Positions 24,701-36,739 of a stretch of DNA of 64,000 nt are shown here, one piece after another. This stretch comes from Sclerodactyla briareus (lineage: Eukaryota; Echinodermata; Holothuroidea; Dendrochirotida; Sclerodactylidae). How positions within the stretch are numbered: the stretch's first letter is position 1; each line of letters starts with the position of its first letter. The stretch is from the NCBI GenBank assembly GCA_026419785.1, contig JAODTK010004721.1:234987-298986 (forward strand), read 5' to 3'. Under the pieces are notes generated by a model, which did not search any database, was not told where the DNA came from, and saw nothing but the letters and a program-made list of their open reading frames with translations. A program made the position numbers and the translations under genes.

Positions 24701-25009
24701 CCTTTAATCTTTTTGCCTCATCCCTGAGTCGGTTGTTGTTGTTAGCCGCCTGGTTCCGCAATGTTGCTACAGAGGAACCAACTTGATTACTGCCTCCTTG
24801 TTGCCAGAAGTGACGAGGTTCCCCAGTCGTGAATGTCCCATTAAGACCGATTCAAAGGTGTCCTCTAAGTGCCCATTGTCTCCAAGAGACGGAACAACCT
24901 GCTGCCGAAAAATACTCAGGTATTCAGTCTTCCATTGCGACTGCACACCCTGGCAAAAGCATTCTTTAACGGCCACTGACTTCATTAATGACCTACCTAA
25001 TGTTCGGAA
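24701..25009 (-). CDS. Polycystin-1/REJ-family exon, end of REJ module
   Basis: The frame starts after a CTAGCAG acceptor and reads QSQWKTEYLSIFRQQVVPSL, GDNGHLEDTFESVLMGHSRL and GNLVTSGNKEAVIKLV. After a one-base slip near 24784 it reads GSSVATLRNQAANNNN and LRDEAKRLK. The donor follows as GTGAAG at 24700. The sequence of helical blocks (a gap-rich '...GD.G...ED....L......L...G....I.LVGS....L..QAAN') corresponds to the C-terminal end of the REJ module in polycystin-1/REJ proteins. An alternative acceptor (TGCTTTTGCCAG) lies about 50 bases into the exon. Assignment is by pattern recognition, not alignment. Confidence 0.6.
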
Positions 25010-25589
25010 CTGCTAGGTCCTCTATGCAGTGCCACTGCTAAGATGTACAGCGGAATGTAAAATGGAAGAAACTGACGTGTAGTTATTTCAGGAAATATTC
25101 TTATGGTTTATTGCGCCACGGTCTGGCTCAAGAATACTTGGCTACTAACAATATCTAGAGGAAGTGCATGCCTATTGTTCGAGGTCGAGTTGCTCAAACA
25201 AGATCATCTTGATCTCGTCAAGGCAGAAAGAAAATAGGAACAGGTCATTAAAATCACTGGGGGCGAGCGTATATAAGGTACGAGTTCCATCTTGATCCTT
25301 GCTAAAACGCAAATTGAAACAATTATATATTTGTAGGGACGATTAAGGTCTGGATCAGCCATGCTTATTATATGCTTTTCTGAGCTGTTTAGTCTTGTCT
25401 TGTGGGGTTGTTGGTTTTGTCTTTGCTTTGTCGTAAATGTTGTTGAGGGCCCTATGAAACGCAGTGAAGTGATCTTGCACGGGTAGGCTACCCTGTCAGA
25501 GAGATGGACAAGGAAAAGCTAGCAGAGTGTTGAGATGACTTTGAAAACAGACCAGAGACTACACGGGAAGTTAGCTAAATAGTGTTTTT
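25010..25589. other. Intron sequence, no gene seen
   Basis: No gene, RNA or mobile element recognised in this intron stretch. Confidence 0.4.
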
Positions 25590-26200
25590 AAGTAAGGAAA
25601 TCTTTGGACTCATTCGCCAATAACTCATTTCGCGTTGATTGGAAAATCAACTCCTAGATGACCTATAACGTCAAAGATGACAGTTAACCTAAAATCTGGT
25701 CAATGATAGTACTAACCAACTTTCATGATCATCGATTATTTGTTCGAGTAGAAGCCACTTGAACGTTTAAACAAAATGGCCGCATTTGTCCACTGAATAC
25801 CCTTGGTTTCACTGAAAAATTCAGAACGCCACATCTTAATCGTTAATGATAATACTCGGGATGGCATAAGGGCGTTACCAACTTTTTTGTCCATGGGGTG
25901 TGTGGGCGTATCCCTTCACCACCCCCATTTAGGTGCCCATTTTATGCAGAAATCGATACGAACCACTTTTTCCCCGCCAGCAAGGAGGCCCTTCTGACCC
26001 TCGATCTGGTTCACATCTCTTTAGGTATTAATGATAATACTGATCAACTTCCACGATCATTCAATTTGTTCCTGTAGGAATAATAGATTGCTTGACCGCT
26101 TGAATAGAATGAGAATAATAGATTGCTTGACCGCTTGAATAGAATGACCGAAATGACATCTAGATGATATTTAACTGGTAAGGAGGAGCAGCAATTGGAA
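25590..26200. repeat. R2 repeat fragments with 35-bp duplication
   Basis: R2 words occur twice: 'caatgatagtactaaccaac' with 'catgatcatcgatt', and 'taatgataatactgatcaac' with 'cacgatcattcaatttgtt'. Within it a 35-bp piece beginning 'gaataatagattgcttgacc' is present at 26078 and again at 26113. Confidence 0.65.
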
Positions 26201-27429
26201 CCAGTTGCGGCCATATAAACATATCAACAAATTAGATATTAACGATCGCGTATATCCCATGCTGACTGGGTGAGCTAAAATTCATTACAAACTCTTGGAA
26301 TGATACAACACAAAATGCAAAATAACCTACCTATTCACAAGCCTCCACTGAAGCAGTTTTTTAACACTAAGGCAGTAGTTAGGGGAGGGGGATGCCAAGA
26401 AATATGATTAGGAAACAAAGTGCTTTCAACCTTTATACAAACCTTTATAGATAGGTATGTATTGGAGCTGCACCATGCGAGTCAGAGACTCTGACCTTGA
26501 GAATTAAAACTGTATCCATCGCTCTCATTGCCAACAGGTGGTAGAGCGCCAGTGAGGTCGGAGCAGAGTAAGAAGACAGCAAGAGGTCTGCCAGAGAAAC
26601 ATTACAACACAGAAGGGAATGTGAAACAATGATATCCCCCGTTCTTGGTATGTGATCGACGCAAAAAAAACTGGTAGCTCGAGCTAAAGCTGTCCACGTG
26701 GGGCTTACGACAATTGAAGCAGATTAAACATGTGGCAGACTTATAGCCACATCATTGTATATCCTGGATGATACTATGAAGAGAGCTCACTTCTTTTTAT
26801 AGCCACAGATAGGCCTACCATGATATTGGCTCTGGGAACCCCCCAGTTGCATGCACCCTTGGAGTGGGGAAGATAATATTATATTGAAAGTACTATCTAA
26901 CGATCATGCGACTAGTAATACTATTAATATATATAAAAATAGTATAAAAAAGATATTTTTTTTAAAAAAACTAAGTTTTATTTTTTATGACATTAATAAT
27001 CCTAACTTTGGAGTGTGTGGCGGGGCGATAATCTTTGATGTTATTAATCCATAATATCGTAAAGTGGCCTACGAAGTAATATTTGAGTAGGGATGAACCC
27101 ATTATTATACTAACATGGAAAAGGAAGGGCGGTCTGTTTAGGTTTAGGATTTTTGTTCGCATTTCCAGATGACATTTAAATCTCTTGGTACTCCTTCTTA
27201 CTTACAACTCCGTCAGACTGCCCCTAATTTCTCCCGATAGCCTAAATACCAGCGACTTTGTGCATAGACGGGGTTCCTACCCCCATTGCGCATGCCACTG
27301 TTGATAGTTCTTAGTGGCAATTTCAGTGTCAGTTTCGTTGACATCTTCAGTAGCCATGTTAATTTTTTTGTTTATTTTAATGGAACACGTTGATTCCTAT
27401 GGTCAGCGAATGGCTGTGTGAAAAAGGGC
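26201..27429. other. Intron sequence, no gene seen
   Basis: No supported gene. The stretch 26900-27060 is AT-rich and low in complexity. Confidence 0.4.
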
Positions 27430-27690
27430 ATCACGCCCGTTAAACATCGCTATACTCACTCATTGGAGCATAACCCCTCCTCGACGCTACGCAACTATGG
27501 GCTGCGGGGCGTCCCGGTGGTCGGCCCCAACCACCGATTCCCGTTCATACAAGACATAGTGAACAGGATCGTCCGCCGGGAAGCGCGCCATATGCCCATA
27601 AGGAGACTGAAATAACATGTCTGGAATATCTGGCAACAGGATCAATTGGGGGTGACGCCGAGTGGATCTGATCAACTGTTCGCGCGCGCA
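27430..27690. repeat. GC-rich dispersed repeat, copy 2
   Basis: GC-rich relative of the block at 19840-20200. It shares the 'caggatcgtcc' core, a 'gcgcgcc' word, and an 'aggag' word downstream. Plus-strand and minus-strand frames are both open for about 60 codons. It is probably a remnant of an element family I do not recognise. Confidence 0.5.
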
Positions 27691-28424
27691 AAGTGACGAA
27701 AAGCGGGCGACTTCAAAGGGTAGGCTCCCAAACTTTCACCTGTTGGGTTGAGTTTAGATTGCTGAATCAGTGTCTATTGGAAGTAGAAAGAGTAGAATGG
27801 ATATGCTTCCGGCGAATTTTTGTTTTGTTTTTTTCCCCAAAATATAGCAGGAGCGTGATGAATACACCCCCGAATCAGTGGTGGCATTAGTATTATTGTT
27901 ATTGTAGGACTCCCAGACATGAACCAATATGATAGTAAATTGTGAATAACAGCAATAAGACATGAACAAGATATATGAAGTAGGGTAATTAAATTATTAC
28001 ATACCCTATCTCAAAACAATAAAGAATGGTTGTTGCAATAGTAAAGAATTAACCATTTCAGACAGTTTGGACACTGAAAATTGACCAGCTTTCCACTCAT
28101 GAACAATCGTGTTTACTATTGCACTCATACATATCGGAATACGTGTATTTTCTAGGCGTCTGTAGATCGAGTACGTCAGGGCTGGTGGATGTCTTAAAAA
28201 ATCATTACAGGATACAAAAAATGGTGTCTTCAGGACGTTTCCATTTGTGGGAGTGACATGGCATGTACATTTTCAGGTTGGGTATTGATTGCGAAGCTGT
28301 ATTCTGATTCTTCCTGTGTTACCTCATGCTTAACTGCAAAGCCGAAGAAACTTAAACTGCAGAATATCACTCATGGACATATGAAGAGGGCTCACTATTG
28401 AAAAACACACTATTGCCAAATTTC
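27691..28424. other. Intron sequence, no gene seen
   Basis: No recognised feature before the minisatellite that begins at about 28425. Confidence 0.4.
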
Positions 28425-29225
28425 CAAGCTAAAGATGCGGCTTCTCATAGCTGGAATCAGCCATTGTCATATTCTGTTGCGTCCGTGTCAGTACATTTGT
28501 CCCACTACCCGCCAATCTATCGAAAGCATGGAGATTGCGGCTCCCATGAACGAGATACAGCATGTCAATATCTGTGGTCCGTCAGTCAGTTACATTTGTC
28601 CCGCCACCCCGCAATCCATCCAAAGCATGAAGATAGCGGCTCCATAGCACGAATCAGCATGTCAATATATGTGGCGTCCGTCTGTCAGTGGCCCTACATT
28701 TGTCCCGGCTACCCGTCAATCCATCCAAAGCATGAAGATGCGGCTACCATAGCACGAATCAGCATGTCAATGTCTGTGCGTCCGTCTGTCGCTACATTGT
28801 CCAGCTACATCTCAAATCCACCCAAAGCATGAAGATAGCGGCTCTCATAGCACGAATCCGCATGTCCTCCTGTGCGTCCGTCTGTTCAGTAACATTTGTC
28901 CCGCCAACCGCCAATCCATCCAAAGCATGAGATAGGGCTCTCATAGCACGAATCAGCATGTCAATCTCTGTGCGTCCGTCTGTAGTACATTGGTCCCGCC
29001 AACCGCCACTCCATCCAAAGCATGAAGATAGCGGTTCCATAGCACGAGTAACATGTCATATCTGTGCGTTCCGTCTGTCAGTTGGCCCACATTGTCCCGC
29101 CACCGTCAATCATTCAAAGCATGAAGATCGCGGCTCCCATAGCACGAATTCAGCATGTAACAATATCTGTGCGTTCCGTCTGTCAGTAAATTTGTCCCGC
29201 TACCCCGATTCCATCCATCCGGGCC
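28425..29225. repeat. Minisatellite, about 99-bp unit, 8 copies
   Basis: The word 'aaagcatg' recurs at 28523, 28622, 28727, 28824, 28922, 29017 and 29116, giving spacings of 99, 105, 97, 98, 95 and 99. Each unit also holds 'gaatcagcatgtcaat', 'tgtgcgtccgtctgtcagt' and 'acatttgtcccgcca'. The ideal unit length of 99 is a multiple of three, so frames of 70-144 codons run through several units on both strands. I treat these as products of the repeat, not as genes. Confidence 0.9.
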
Positions 29226-29559
29226 TCAGGACAATCCATATATCTAGTGCCTCCCAAATTATCAATTTGACAGATATGAAGCCTTCATCACGTCTAGAAA
29301 AAAACACTCATGCAGATATCCCCAAACATTCCTGCTGTTCTCCAGCAGTCTGAAATCTTTTTCTTGTCCCCCAAAGTTCCTTAAATCACCGCACCAGGGA
29401 CATATGAGAAAAGGAGTTCTCAATGGCTCGTCCGCGAATATATTCAGAAGAGACCTGCGAAAGATTAGTGAGGATTGCTTTGAACACGGCCTGTCCAAAT
29501 GGTGAAAGCCCATTTAGAAAGCGCTCGTCGGTTCAGTAACCCAGAACCAGAAAGCTTAA

Positions 29560-31280
29560 AAGGCTCAGGATTCCTTGACTAGTTCTGAAACCTAATTTGC
29601 CAGACAAAAAGGAAAATGGGAGAATGTACCAGCTCATTATGGGCAACATAAAATGTCTGACAAATTTCCCATATTTATCAACCAACCAAAGCGTTCCTGT
29701 ACTCTGATATGAAAGCTACACACTAAATTTCGGGTTGGTGTTCAGACTTTGACTCGGTGACTTCAGATGCTCCCGCTTATATCCCCTAAAACAGAAGGAT
29801 TCATGGAATCATCATGGGGAAAACACCAAGTATGAGCGTATCCTCTAGGTGAGTTGAGTTATAGTTCATTCGTGTTTACAAGCCAAAATGGCCCAAAATA
29901 TTTACTTACTTACGAAACAAATTTTCTATTTTGACTGAAATCCACCCCCGACCTGAACCAAAAACGATGGCCTTTCAGTACTCCATAAAGAAAGCGAAAG
30001 TCCAAATTTCAACTTGATTTTGACACCGTCTGGACTTATCGTGTTCACAAGGTTTTCAGACTTTGACCTCTGGTGACCTTAGACCTGACCCCAAAACAAT
30101 AGGGTTCAAGTACTCATAATGGGGACCCACATACCAAGTATGAACACATACCACACATACAGACACATACACACACACACTGTCATGACTACACAGATCC
30201 TTCTGACTAGTCAAGGAATAAGACCAGAAAGCCAAAAAGGCTTAGAGATTCCATGACCCATTTCTGAAAAAAACCTTCGGCCAGACATAAGGACAAATGG
30301 AAACTGTACCAGCTCATTAGGGCATTTCATTACATGTCCTGGACAAAATTTCCATTTTACACAAAAATTATACTTATCAATCAACCAATAGGTTCCTGTA
30401 CTCTTGGAAATTAGAAAGCTACACACTATTACAACTTAATCAAGTTAATTTCAACATTTCAACTTTTTTCAACAAGAATTTTGCAACTTTGACCCCTGTT
30501 GACCTCTCACCTGAGCTTAAAATAATGAGCGATGTAGTCATCATATGAACCACACAAAAATTTAAAAAAAAACCGGGAAGAAATGTATGAAGATTCTCCG
30601 TCAGTGGGGTCAAGTTCTCCCGTCACGAGCTGAAATCAGCCAAATATCATCTTTCTCAGCTGTCTTACACATGGTATCTTTGTTCTATATAAGGAAGCTA
30701 CACATCTAGTTCCAACCGGATCAGACCAAGCATACTTCTCAGGTATTTTCTGGCTTGGCCTGCTATGACCTTGGGTGTCCTCGGTCCTGGCCCCAAACCA
30801 ATAGGGTTCATCTGCTCATCATGGGGAACATACATACCAAGTATGAGCTTTATCCATCAAGGTCGAGTCATGGTGTTTCCAATTACTATTTTTGACCAAA
30901 AGTCACCCCTAAACCAAAAAAACAGTAGGGTTTCTGTACTCTCCATAAGAAAGCTACGCACCAAATTCCGACCTGATCATACCAACCAATCTGGACTCAT
31001 CATGTTCACAAGCATTTTCAGACTTTCACCTCTGTAACCTCAGATGACCTCTGACCTGACCCAAAACAATAGGGTTCATATACTCATCATTGGGAGCTCA
31101 AATACCAAGTATGAACTTCATCCATCCAGGTGGGGTTGAGTTATCATTTTTACAAGTAAAATTGTCCAAAATATCAATTGTTCACAATTTTTTTTTTTTT
31201 AAATTCACCCCGACCTGAACCAAAAACACTAGGGGTCTGACTCCCATAGAAAGCTGCAGCCAAATTCCAACCTGATCATA
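29560..31280. repeat. R1 repeat cluster
   Basis: At least four R1 units lie in the same orientation. They are recognised by 'aaaacaatagggttca', 'tactcatcatggggaaca', 'ataccaagtatgagcttta', 'ccataagaaagctacg', 'caccaaattccgacctgatc' and 'aatctggactcatcatgttc'. An (AC)n tract sits at 30155-30180. The right edge runs into the LINE at 31290. Confidence 0.75.
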
Positions 31281-31289
31281 ACATCACGC

Positions 31290-32099
31290 ATATCAGTATT
31301 GGCTCACTGACAACCACCTCATACTCCACATGATAAACTGAATTACTGGATCTCCCATCTGTCACGTCACGGTCAGCTATCCCTAAATATCGGTTGATTT
31401 TTTATCAACCCTCACAGTGTGTCAGGTGTTTTGACTTCTTCTCATTACATCCCTCACTGCCACAGCAATAACAGTGTCGCCCAGTCTTGCAACTACCCTC
31501 TACGTAATATCGGCAGAGTGCGCAAGTTCCTGACCACAGAGCTTGTAATTGCAGCAGTACAGCGTCCTGTTGTATCTCGAATGGACTACTGCTACAGTTT
31601 ACTGACTGGAGCCCCAGTCAACTAAATTCGGGGGCTCCAAGTAGTACAAAATAGAGCAGCCAGCATCAGTGCTCAAGGGTGTAGCTATCTAGATTTCATC
31701 TCACCCGTTCTGGCAGGTATGCACTGGGTCCCGTGTGAATCCAGGATCAAGTTCCGTACACTGACTCATGTCAACAAGTGCCTGCACCAACTGTCACCAA
31801 TCTACCTGCGGGACCCCATCGCTCTCTAACAACCGCGGATAAGCCTGTCCTGATGTCGAGGGCCCTCCAGAAAGAAAATCGGGAACCAGGCCTTCACTCA
31901 CATCGCTCCTGAGCTGTGGAACAAATTGCCATCGCACTCCGGCATGCTTTCTGCTCATATCAAGGCCTCGTAAAGAAAAGTGCTTTTCCATGCAAGTTTA
32001 TGGTTGATTATTGTTCTATTTAAACGCTCTGTTCAGCGCATTGAGCTTCGGGATCATGCGCTTTATAAGTACCAGTGTAATAAGATTCATAATATAATA

Positions 32100-32131
<32 letters not shown>

Positions 32132-32165
32132 TAATAATAATAATATAATAATAATAATAAAAGTT
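31290..32165 (+). mobile_element. L2-like LINE, 3' end with tail
   Basis: Plus-strand frames give the RT C-terminus of an L2/CR1-type LINE: SGVLTSSHYIPHCHSNNSV, the CNYPLRNIGRVRKFLTTE block, VSRMDYCYSLLTGAPVN, GLQVVQNRAA, LAGMHWVPCESRIKF and LSPIYLRDPIAL, ending near 31990. A short 3' UTR with 'gcgctttataagta' follows, then an (ATA)n-type tail at 32090-32160. The 3' end is intact and the 5' end is missing, which is the usual outcome of truncated target-primed insertion. Confidence 0.85.
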
Positions 32166-32449
32166 AGTAGTAAAACAGGGGAGCATTACCACCAATACCC
32201 CCAAAAGAGATCATATCACTGATAGGGTCGAGAATGGTATACAAAAGGCTAGTAGAGGAGCGTGGAAATAACAGGGAGGATGGAGCTGTCATAGAGTCAT
32301 GTATCGAAAGTCGAAACACACCGAAGAGAATTACCAAATCCAGTCTTCGAACTTCGGAATTTTTAGGTATGGCGATATTAGGTGCGTTTTAGCGGCCGAT
32401 GGGCATTAAATCCGTTCATGTCACTTTAGATAAACGCGGGGAACTGGGG
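32166..32449. other. Intron sequence, no gene seen
   Basis: Short unique stretch between the LINE tail and the exon-derived repeat. Confidence 0.4.
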
Positions 32450-32755
32450 TGTGGGTTTCTACAGCCTGTGACCAACTATTCCTTCTTCCAGCCTGTCTAT
32501 GACCAGCTCCCAACCCCTGCACCTATTATCGTGGAAAGTGCGGACTAGTGTGAGAGTATTTACAGCATGGGATCTATGTGCCAGGTATTTCTGCCTCCAT
32601 TTTTAGCCATTCATTTCTCTCACAGTTATTCTAGATAGTACAAGCCGGGTATAAGAATTTCCACAGCCTGGAATCTCAGGACTAAATATTCCTGTTTCCG
32701 TCCTGTCAGGGCACCAGCTCTCCCATTCAACGTCCTCTGCTATCTTCCCACCATT
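32450..32755. repeat. Tandem array of about 100-bp units overlapping an exon
   Basis: Three diverged units start with 'cagcctgtgacc' at about 32461, 'cagcatgggatc' at about 32563 and 'cagcctggaatc' at about 32662. Each is preceded by a related 'tttctaca/tatttaca/tttccaca' word and followed by an 'attcctt/atttctg/attcctg' word. The third unit is the distal part of the REJ exon at 32623-32871. The other two look like duplicates of that exonic piece. Confidence 0.7.
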
Positions 32756-32871
32756 CCCATCATCACGCAGGATTTCCCAGGAATAGGAAGGTGCTGAAGA
32801 GCAATCGGAACGACAGCACGCAGACGAGGTTACTGGCTGGTTGTATGTATACATCGCAGTTTTGGATGCAT
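32623..32871 (-). CDS. Polycystin-1/REJ-family exon, REJ module
   Basis: The acceptor is TTCCATTCCTGCAG. Joined in phase to the previous exon (35893-36079) it begins RCIQNCDVYIQPASNL. After a one-base slip near 32810 it continues CCRSDCSSAPSYSWEIL, then RDDGNGG. The run 'C..NC......P...L......C..C.....Y.WE+' is a hallmark of the REJ module, in which disulphides stabilise a fibronectin/PKD-like fold on the cell surface. The exon start is firm. The end is uncertain: GTGAGA at 32622 is a reasonable donor, but the distal part overlaps a local tandem duplication. Confidence 0.7.
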
Positions 32872-33129
32872 CTGCAGGAATGGAAATGAACAAATTTAGC
32901 ATTATATGGGTGTCCGGGTGATTGGAACGTGAAGAACCAGCAGAATTTTTCAAGCGTAGTCACCGCACTGGATACGTCTATAAAGATAGGAACCAGTAGG
33001 CTATAGAGGATTGGGATCCCGTGAATATTACTGACCTTATCAAGGTGGGGATTGCCGTGTTCACTGTTAGCGATGTTTATGAGGGTATATGAAGGTTTTC
33101 TTTTATAGACAAAATAAAGGATAAAAAGA

Positions 33130-33790
33130 GTATGTAACTACTTATAGGGAAAATACATGCCAATTGAGAGCTTTATTCCGCATGGTTTCTTCTTCTTTGT
33201 GATCCCCAGCCAACCAGTGGTCAGAATCACTTCTTTCATAAATTACCCAGATTTCACTAGAATGGCTCGGCCTCTCATACCAAGAATAATCCGTTCAGGT
33301 GGGGTCGAACTATCGTGTTCACAAGTCAGGCGCTACATACGCATTACCACACGCACACGCACACTGACATGATTGCTTGGAATTCTCGACTGTTGTCAAA
33401 GAATCAAATATGACCAACCCAATTCACACCAAAAACAAACTAGGTGTTCGCATCCCACATAGGACAGCTGCATACAAAATTTTAGCTTAGCCAGACCAAA
33501 CATTATAAACCTCAATGACTATGGAGGTTCAGTTCAAACGCTATACTTTGGCTGAAATATAAATTTGCCACAATTTCCCCATTTCATACAGAAAACGACA
33601 ACTGCAGCCCACAGCAGGAACAATAGGTTCCGTGAACTACCCATAAGGACGTGACATACAAAATTTCAGCTTGATCGGAGCATGCAATCAAAGTCTTCGA
33701 GTTCATGGTCCAAGACGTCAACCTCTGCTGACCTTCGACTGACCTCAAAACAATAAGAAGATTCATTGTACTCATATGACATTACATGCA
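33130..33790. repeat. R1 repeat fragments
   Basis: R1 words present: 'ccgttcaggtggggtcgaac', 'tcgtgttcacaagtcagg', 'acaattt' with 'ccccatttcatacag', and 'aaaacaataagaagattca'. A short CA-rich tract is at 33345-33362. Confidence 0.6.
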
Positions 33791-34839
33791 CAACACAGAA
33801 CACATGTATGCATGTATTAGGATATTCCCTATCAAACCAAGCATGTACAATAAAACGAGGAAAGAGGCCAATATTATGTGGCATACAATATGGCCTAGTA
33901 CGAGGTACGGTTCGCGAGACTTCGCTCTCGCGAATTAAACTATGTAGCATCACCTCCTGGGAGTGTAGGCAAGGGCAAGACAGTTTTAGCTTAGTTTATC
34001 TTATGACCGTTCAGGAGATAGGGCGTCGGTTCTTGGCAGGAGAGTGGAAAAAAATCAGCCAGTTAGGTCATTTTACGTCAGGATACGACAAAATATTATG
34101 GATGTGAACAACATTTCCATGGAATTACCCGGAAAAGGGCTACATAGGTACCTCCTTTCTTCCTTTTCATTTTGAAGTCCCATTCCTCAATCTCAAAATG
34201 AAGGTGGGTTGAAGAATGTCCAGCGTTAGAAGTGCTTCCCTTCTGTGGAGGATGGGGGGGGGGGGGGGGGGTATTTATTCAAAAGTGGCCAACTTAGCCA
34301 CGTGGTATAATAAAGAGTCCATTCTCTTCGAAATCGGTATACTTTTGTAAGTTTATTTGGTGTGATATGGTAGCTCATCTGCGATAACAGAGCAATGTGA
34401 CCAAAGAACTGTAATAAGTGGACGTGAGTCTATCACTTAGGCTGTACAGGGACATCAGTATGCAGCTAAATTAATGGTGTTCATGTCTGGGGTGCGAGGA
34501 GCAACTTAACTGTTATTTTAGAATGAAGTTGAGCCGCAAGATAAAAGGAAAAGACAGTACCTTTGCCGACCACAGGAATATCGGTAGGCCAGAATGTTAC
34601 TAATTGTACTGCGGCCGATATCAAGCAGTTTGGCCTATACTGATACAAGTAGCAGATAATTGGCCTGATAATTGAACATTACACCTCATGACTAACTGGA
34701 ATGATACATTATGCATAATTAATAATATAATCTGCGATGATTGAAATTAGCAAAATCAAGAAGTTATTTTAGAAGTCACTGAAGCGAATAATTGTTACAA
34801 TGAAAGAGCAATTTCGGTAATAAATAAGCAATAAGCAGG
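33791..34839. other. Intron sequence, no gene seen
   Basis: No supported gene. Contains a G-run of about 18 at 34254-34271. A plus frame at 33766-34107 begins in R1 sequence and lacks splice or motif support. Confidence 0.4.
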
Positions 34840-35640
34840 AAGGTAAAGGACAAGGATTCCTTGACTGATCCTCAGCCTGATCAAGCTAAGCAGTTTTGAC
34901 GTCATGTACTCAATATGGTAAACCACATTCCGAGTTTGAACTTCATCAACTCAGATAAAGTTATCTTGTTAAAAGCTAGAAATGGCCAAAATATCAATTT
35001 GCCACCCTCTCTTATCGACCCTGATTTGATGAAAAACAGCAGGTTTCGTAAACCCTATATATTTGAGATGCATAGCAAATTTTTACTTGATCAGACTAAA
35101 CATTCTGGAGTTACTCCAGACGTTTGATCTCTCTTTACGTCTGACTTGACCCCAAAACAACGGGGTATGTACCCAGTAATGGGAACCCACATGCCAATTT
35201 TGTGCTCATCCATTCAATTTCCCCATTCCCACCCCTCCCCACAATTGGCCCCTAGTATACGAAAAAAAAACATACAATTAAGCTCATGTAACCCCCTTCC
35301 TTAGGATAGCTACCTACAAAATTCCATCCTGATAAGACCAATTAATATGGACTTTTCCTGTTCACCAGCTTTCCAGACTTTGACTTTCTGGACCTTAATT
35401 TGACCAGACCCCTAAAACAATAGGGATTGTGTACTCCTTTGGGGAACGCACATATTATGTATGAGCTCTATCCATCCAAGTGTCGTCTAGTTTATCGGAT
35501 TGATAAGCAAAACGTCAGCACACACACACACACAAACACATACTTAAATGCGCAGATACATTCTCACACACGCACACATACACAGTCATTACTGCATAGA
35601 TTCTATGGACTTGGTCAATCAAATAATGATAATACAGTCC
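34840..35640. repeat. R1 repeat cluster
   Basis: Two to three R1 units with 'gaccccaaaacaacgggg', 'gtacccagtaatgggaaccc', 'cctaaaacaatagggattg' and 'tgagctctatccatccaag'. An (AC)n-rich stretch is at 35520-35585. Confidence 0.7.
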
Positions 35641-35892
35641 ATAGGCTAAAAGTGATTCGCACATTTCATAATTAGGCTAACAGCTTAGGCTACGAATGTG
35701 GTGTTGCGAGATATAGCGCAAGTGCACAAATCAATGTTAAATGATACTGGTTGGTTGTATATTGCTCAAATATGGTACACAGTTTTGGTGTAATCGATTA
35801 TCAATGCACCCCCCCCCCCCCCTTCCTAGATACTATCACAACAGATTGGAATACTGAATGTCCTATGCTAGCATCTATCTGTTAGAGCCTAC

Positions 35893-36079
35893 CTGATGGA
35901 GACCTCAGGGGGGTTACCAGCTACAAAGATGATTTGTTGCATGGCAATGGCTGTCCGCTCTCCTTTCCTAATGGTTAGATAGAAGTCCTTGATCTTCAGA
36001 GACAATACCTCCACCGGACCGATGCTAAGAGTGGCGCCCTCTCCAAGAGTAGACCCATCACACATGGTATCAGATGAAA
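35893..36079 (-). CDS. Polycystin-1/REJ-family exon, REJ module
   Basis: This 187-bp exon has a textbook acceptor (CCTTTTTTCTTCTCAG) and donor (CATCAG|GTAGGC). The frame is open throughout: SSDTMCDGSTLGEGATLSIG, PVEVLSLKIKDFYLTIRKGE, RTAIAMQQIIFVAGNPPEVS, then I. The ending 'V.GNPPEVSI' followed in the next exon by 'RC..NC' is the conserved centre of the REJ module in polycystin-1 and sperm REJ proteins, which act at the cell surface as large adhesion/receptor-like proteins. The exon ends with two bases of an Arg codon completed by the next exon, so phase and sequence agree. This is the best-supported exon of the series, with no frameshift. Confidence 0.85.
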
Positions 36080-36739
36080 CTGAGAAGAAAAAAGGTCATG
36101 GGCAACGTTCACTCAACACCTCACAAGGTTTTACGAAGTATTAAGCAATTGTGAAAACAATATATTTTCCTTGTTCGAAATGTGATACATTTTATCACTA
36201 CTTGGAATTGGACTCACAATCAGCCAAACACTCTGTGAAAGCATCCTCCTATATAGTTCTGCTTTTCGCATGAAAAGGCAGACTAAAAAAGTCATTTTGA
36301 CACGTATGGCTAATCATTTTAGATATCCAAAATTTGGTGAGCAATTAGTGAATGCATTTCATTGATGGATAGGATAGTCATACCCCCCAATCAACATACT
36401 AAGACGGGTAATTCGGTGCCTGATCTTTGTATCGCATACTGAGCCTGACAACATAATAGTTAATGGTAGGTCATAGTTGAGGTCCCCTATGGACAGGCTA
36501 TCGAAAACACATCATTTTCATAATATAGCAACACTATTGAGAGGTACCGATGGAAACCATGTGGCTGTAGCTAAATCATCATGAACCCTCAGGTCATTTC
36601 TTTTTCTATTACTTTTTGCCAGTATGAACTGGGTAGGATGCAGATGTGTGCGGCATTATTGTGCCTCTTACATCCAATCTATATAGACCAGTTTGCATGA
36701 TTTTCACACAAAAAAATACAGGAGCCTGAATGCCACGTG
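36080..36739. other. Intron sequence, no gene seen
   Basis: Unique AT-rich intron sequence without recognised features. A C-run of about 14 lies on the other side of the exon at 35809-35822. Confidence 0.4.

Noticed and set aside
28398-28832. 144-codon frame as a repetitive protein gene
   Set aside because: It is wholly explained by the 99-bp minisatellite; unit-to-unit indels break the frame.
28425-29225. CRISPR-like array
   Set aside because: Units are contiguous and wholly repeated, without unique spacers, and the setting is a eukaryotic genome.
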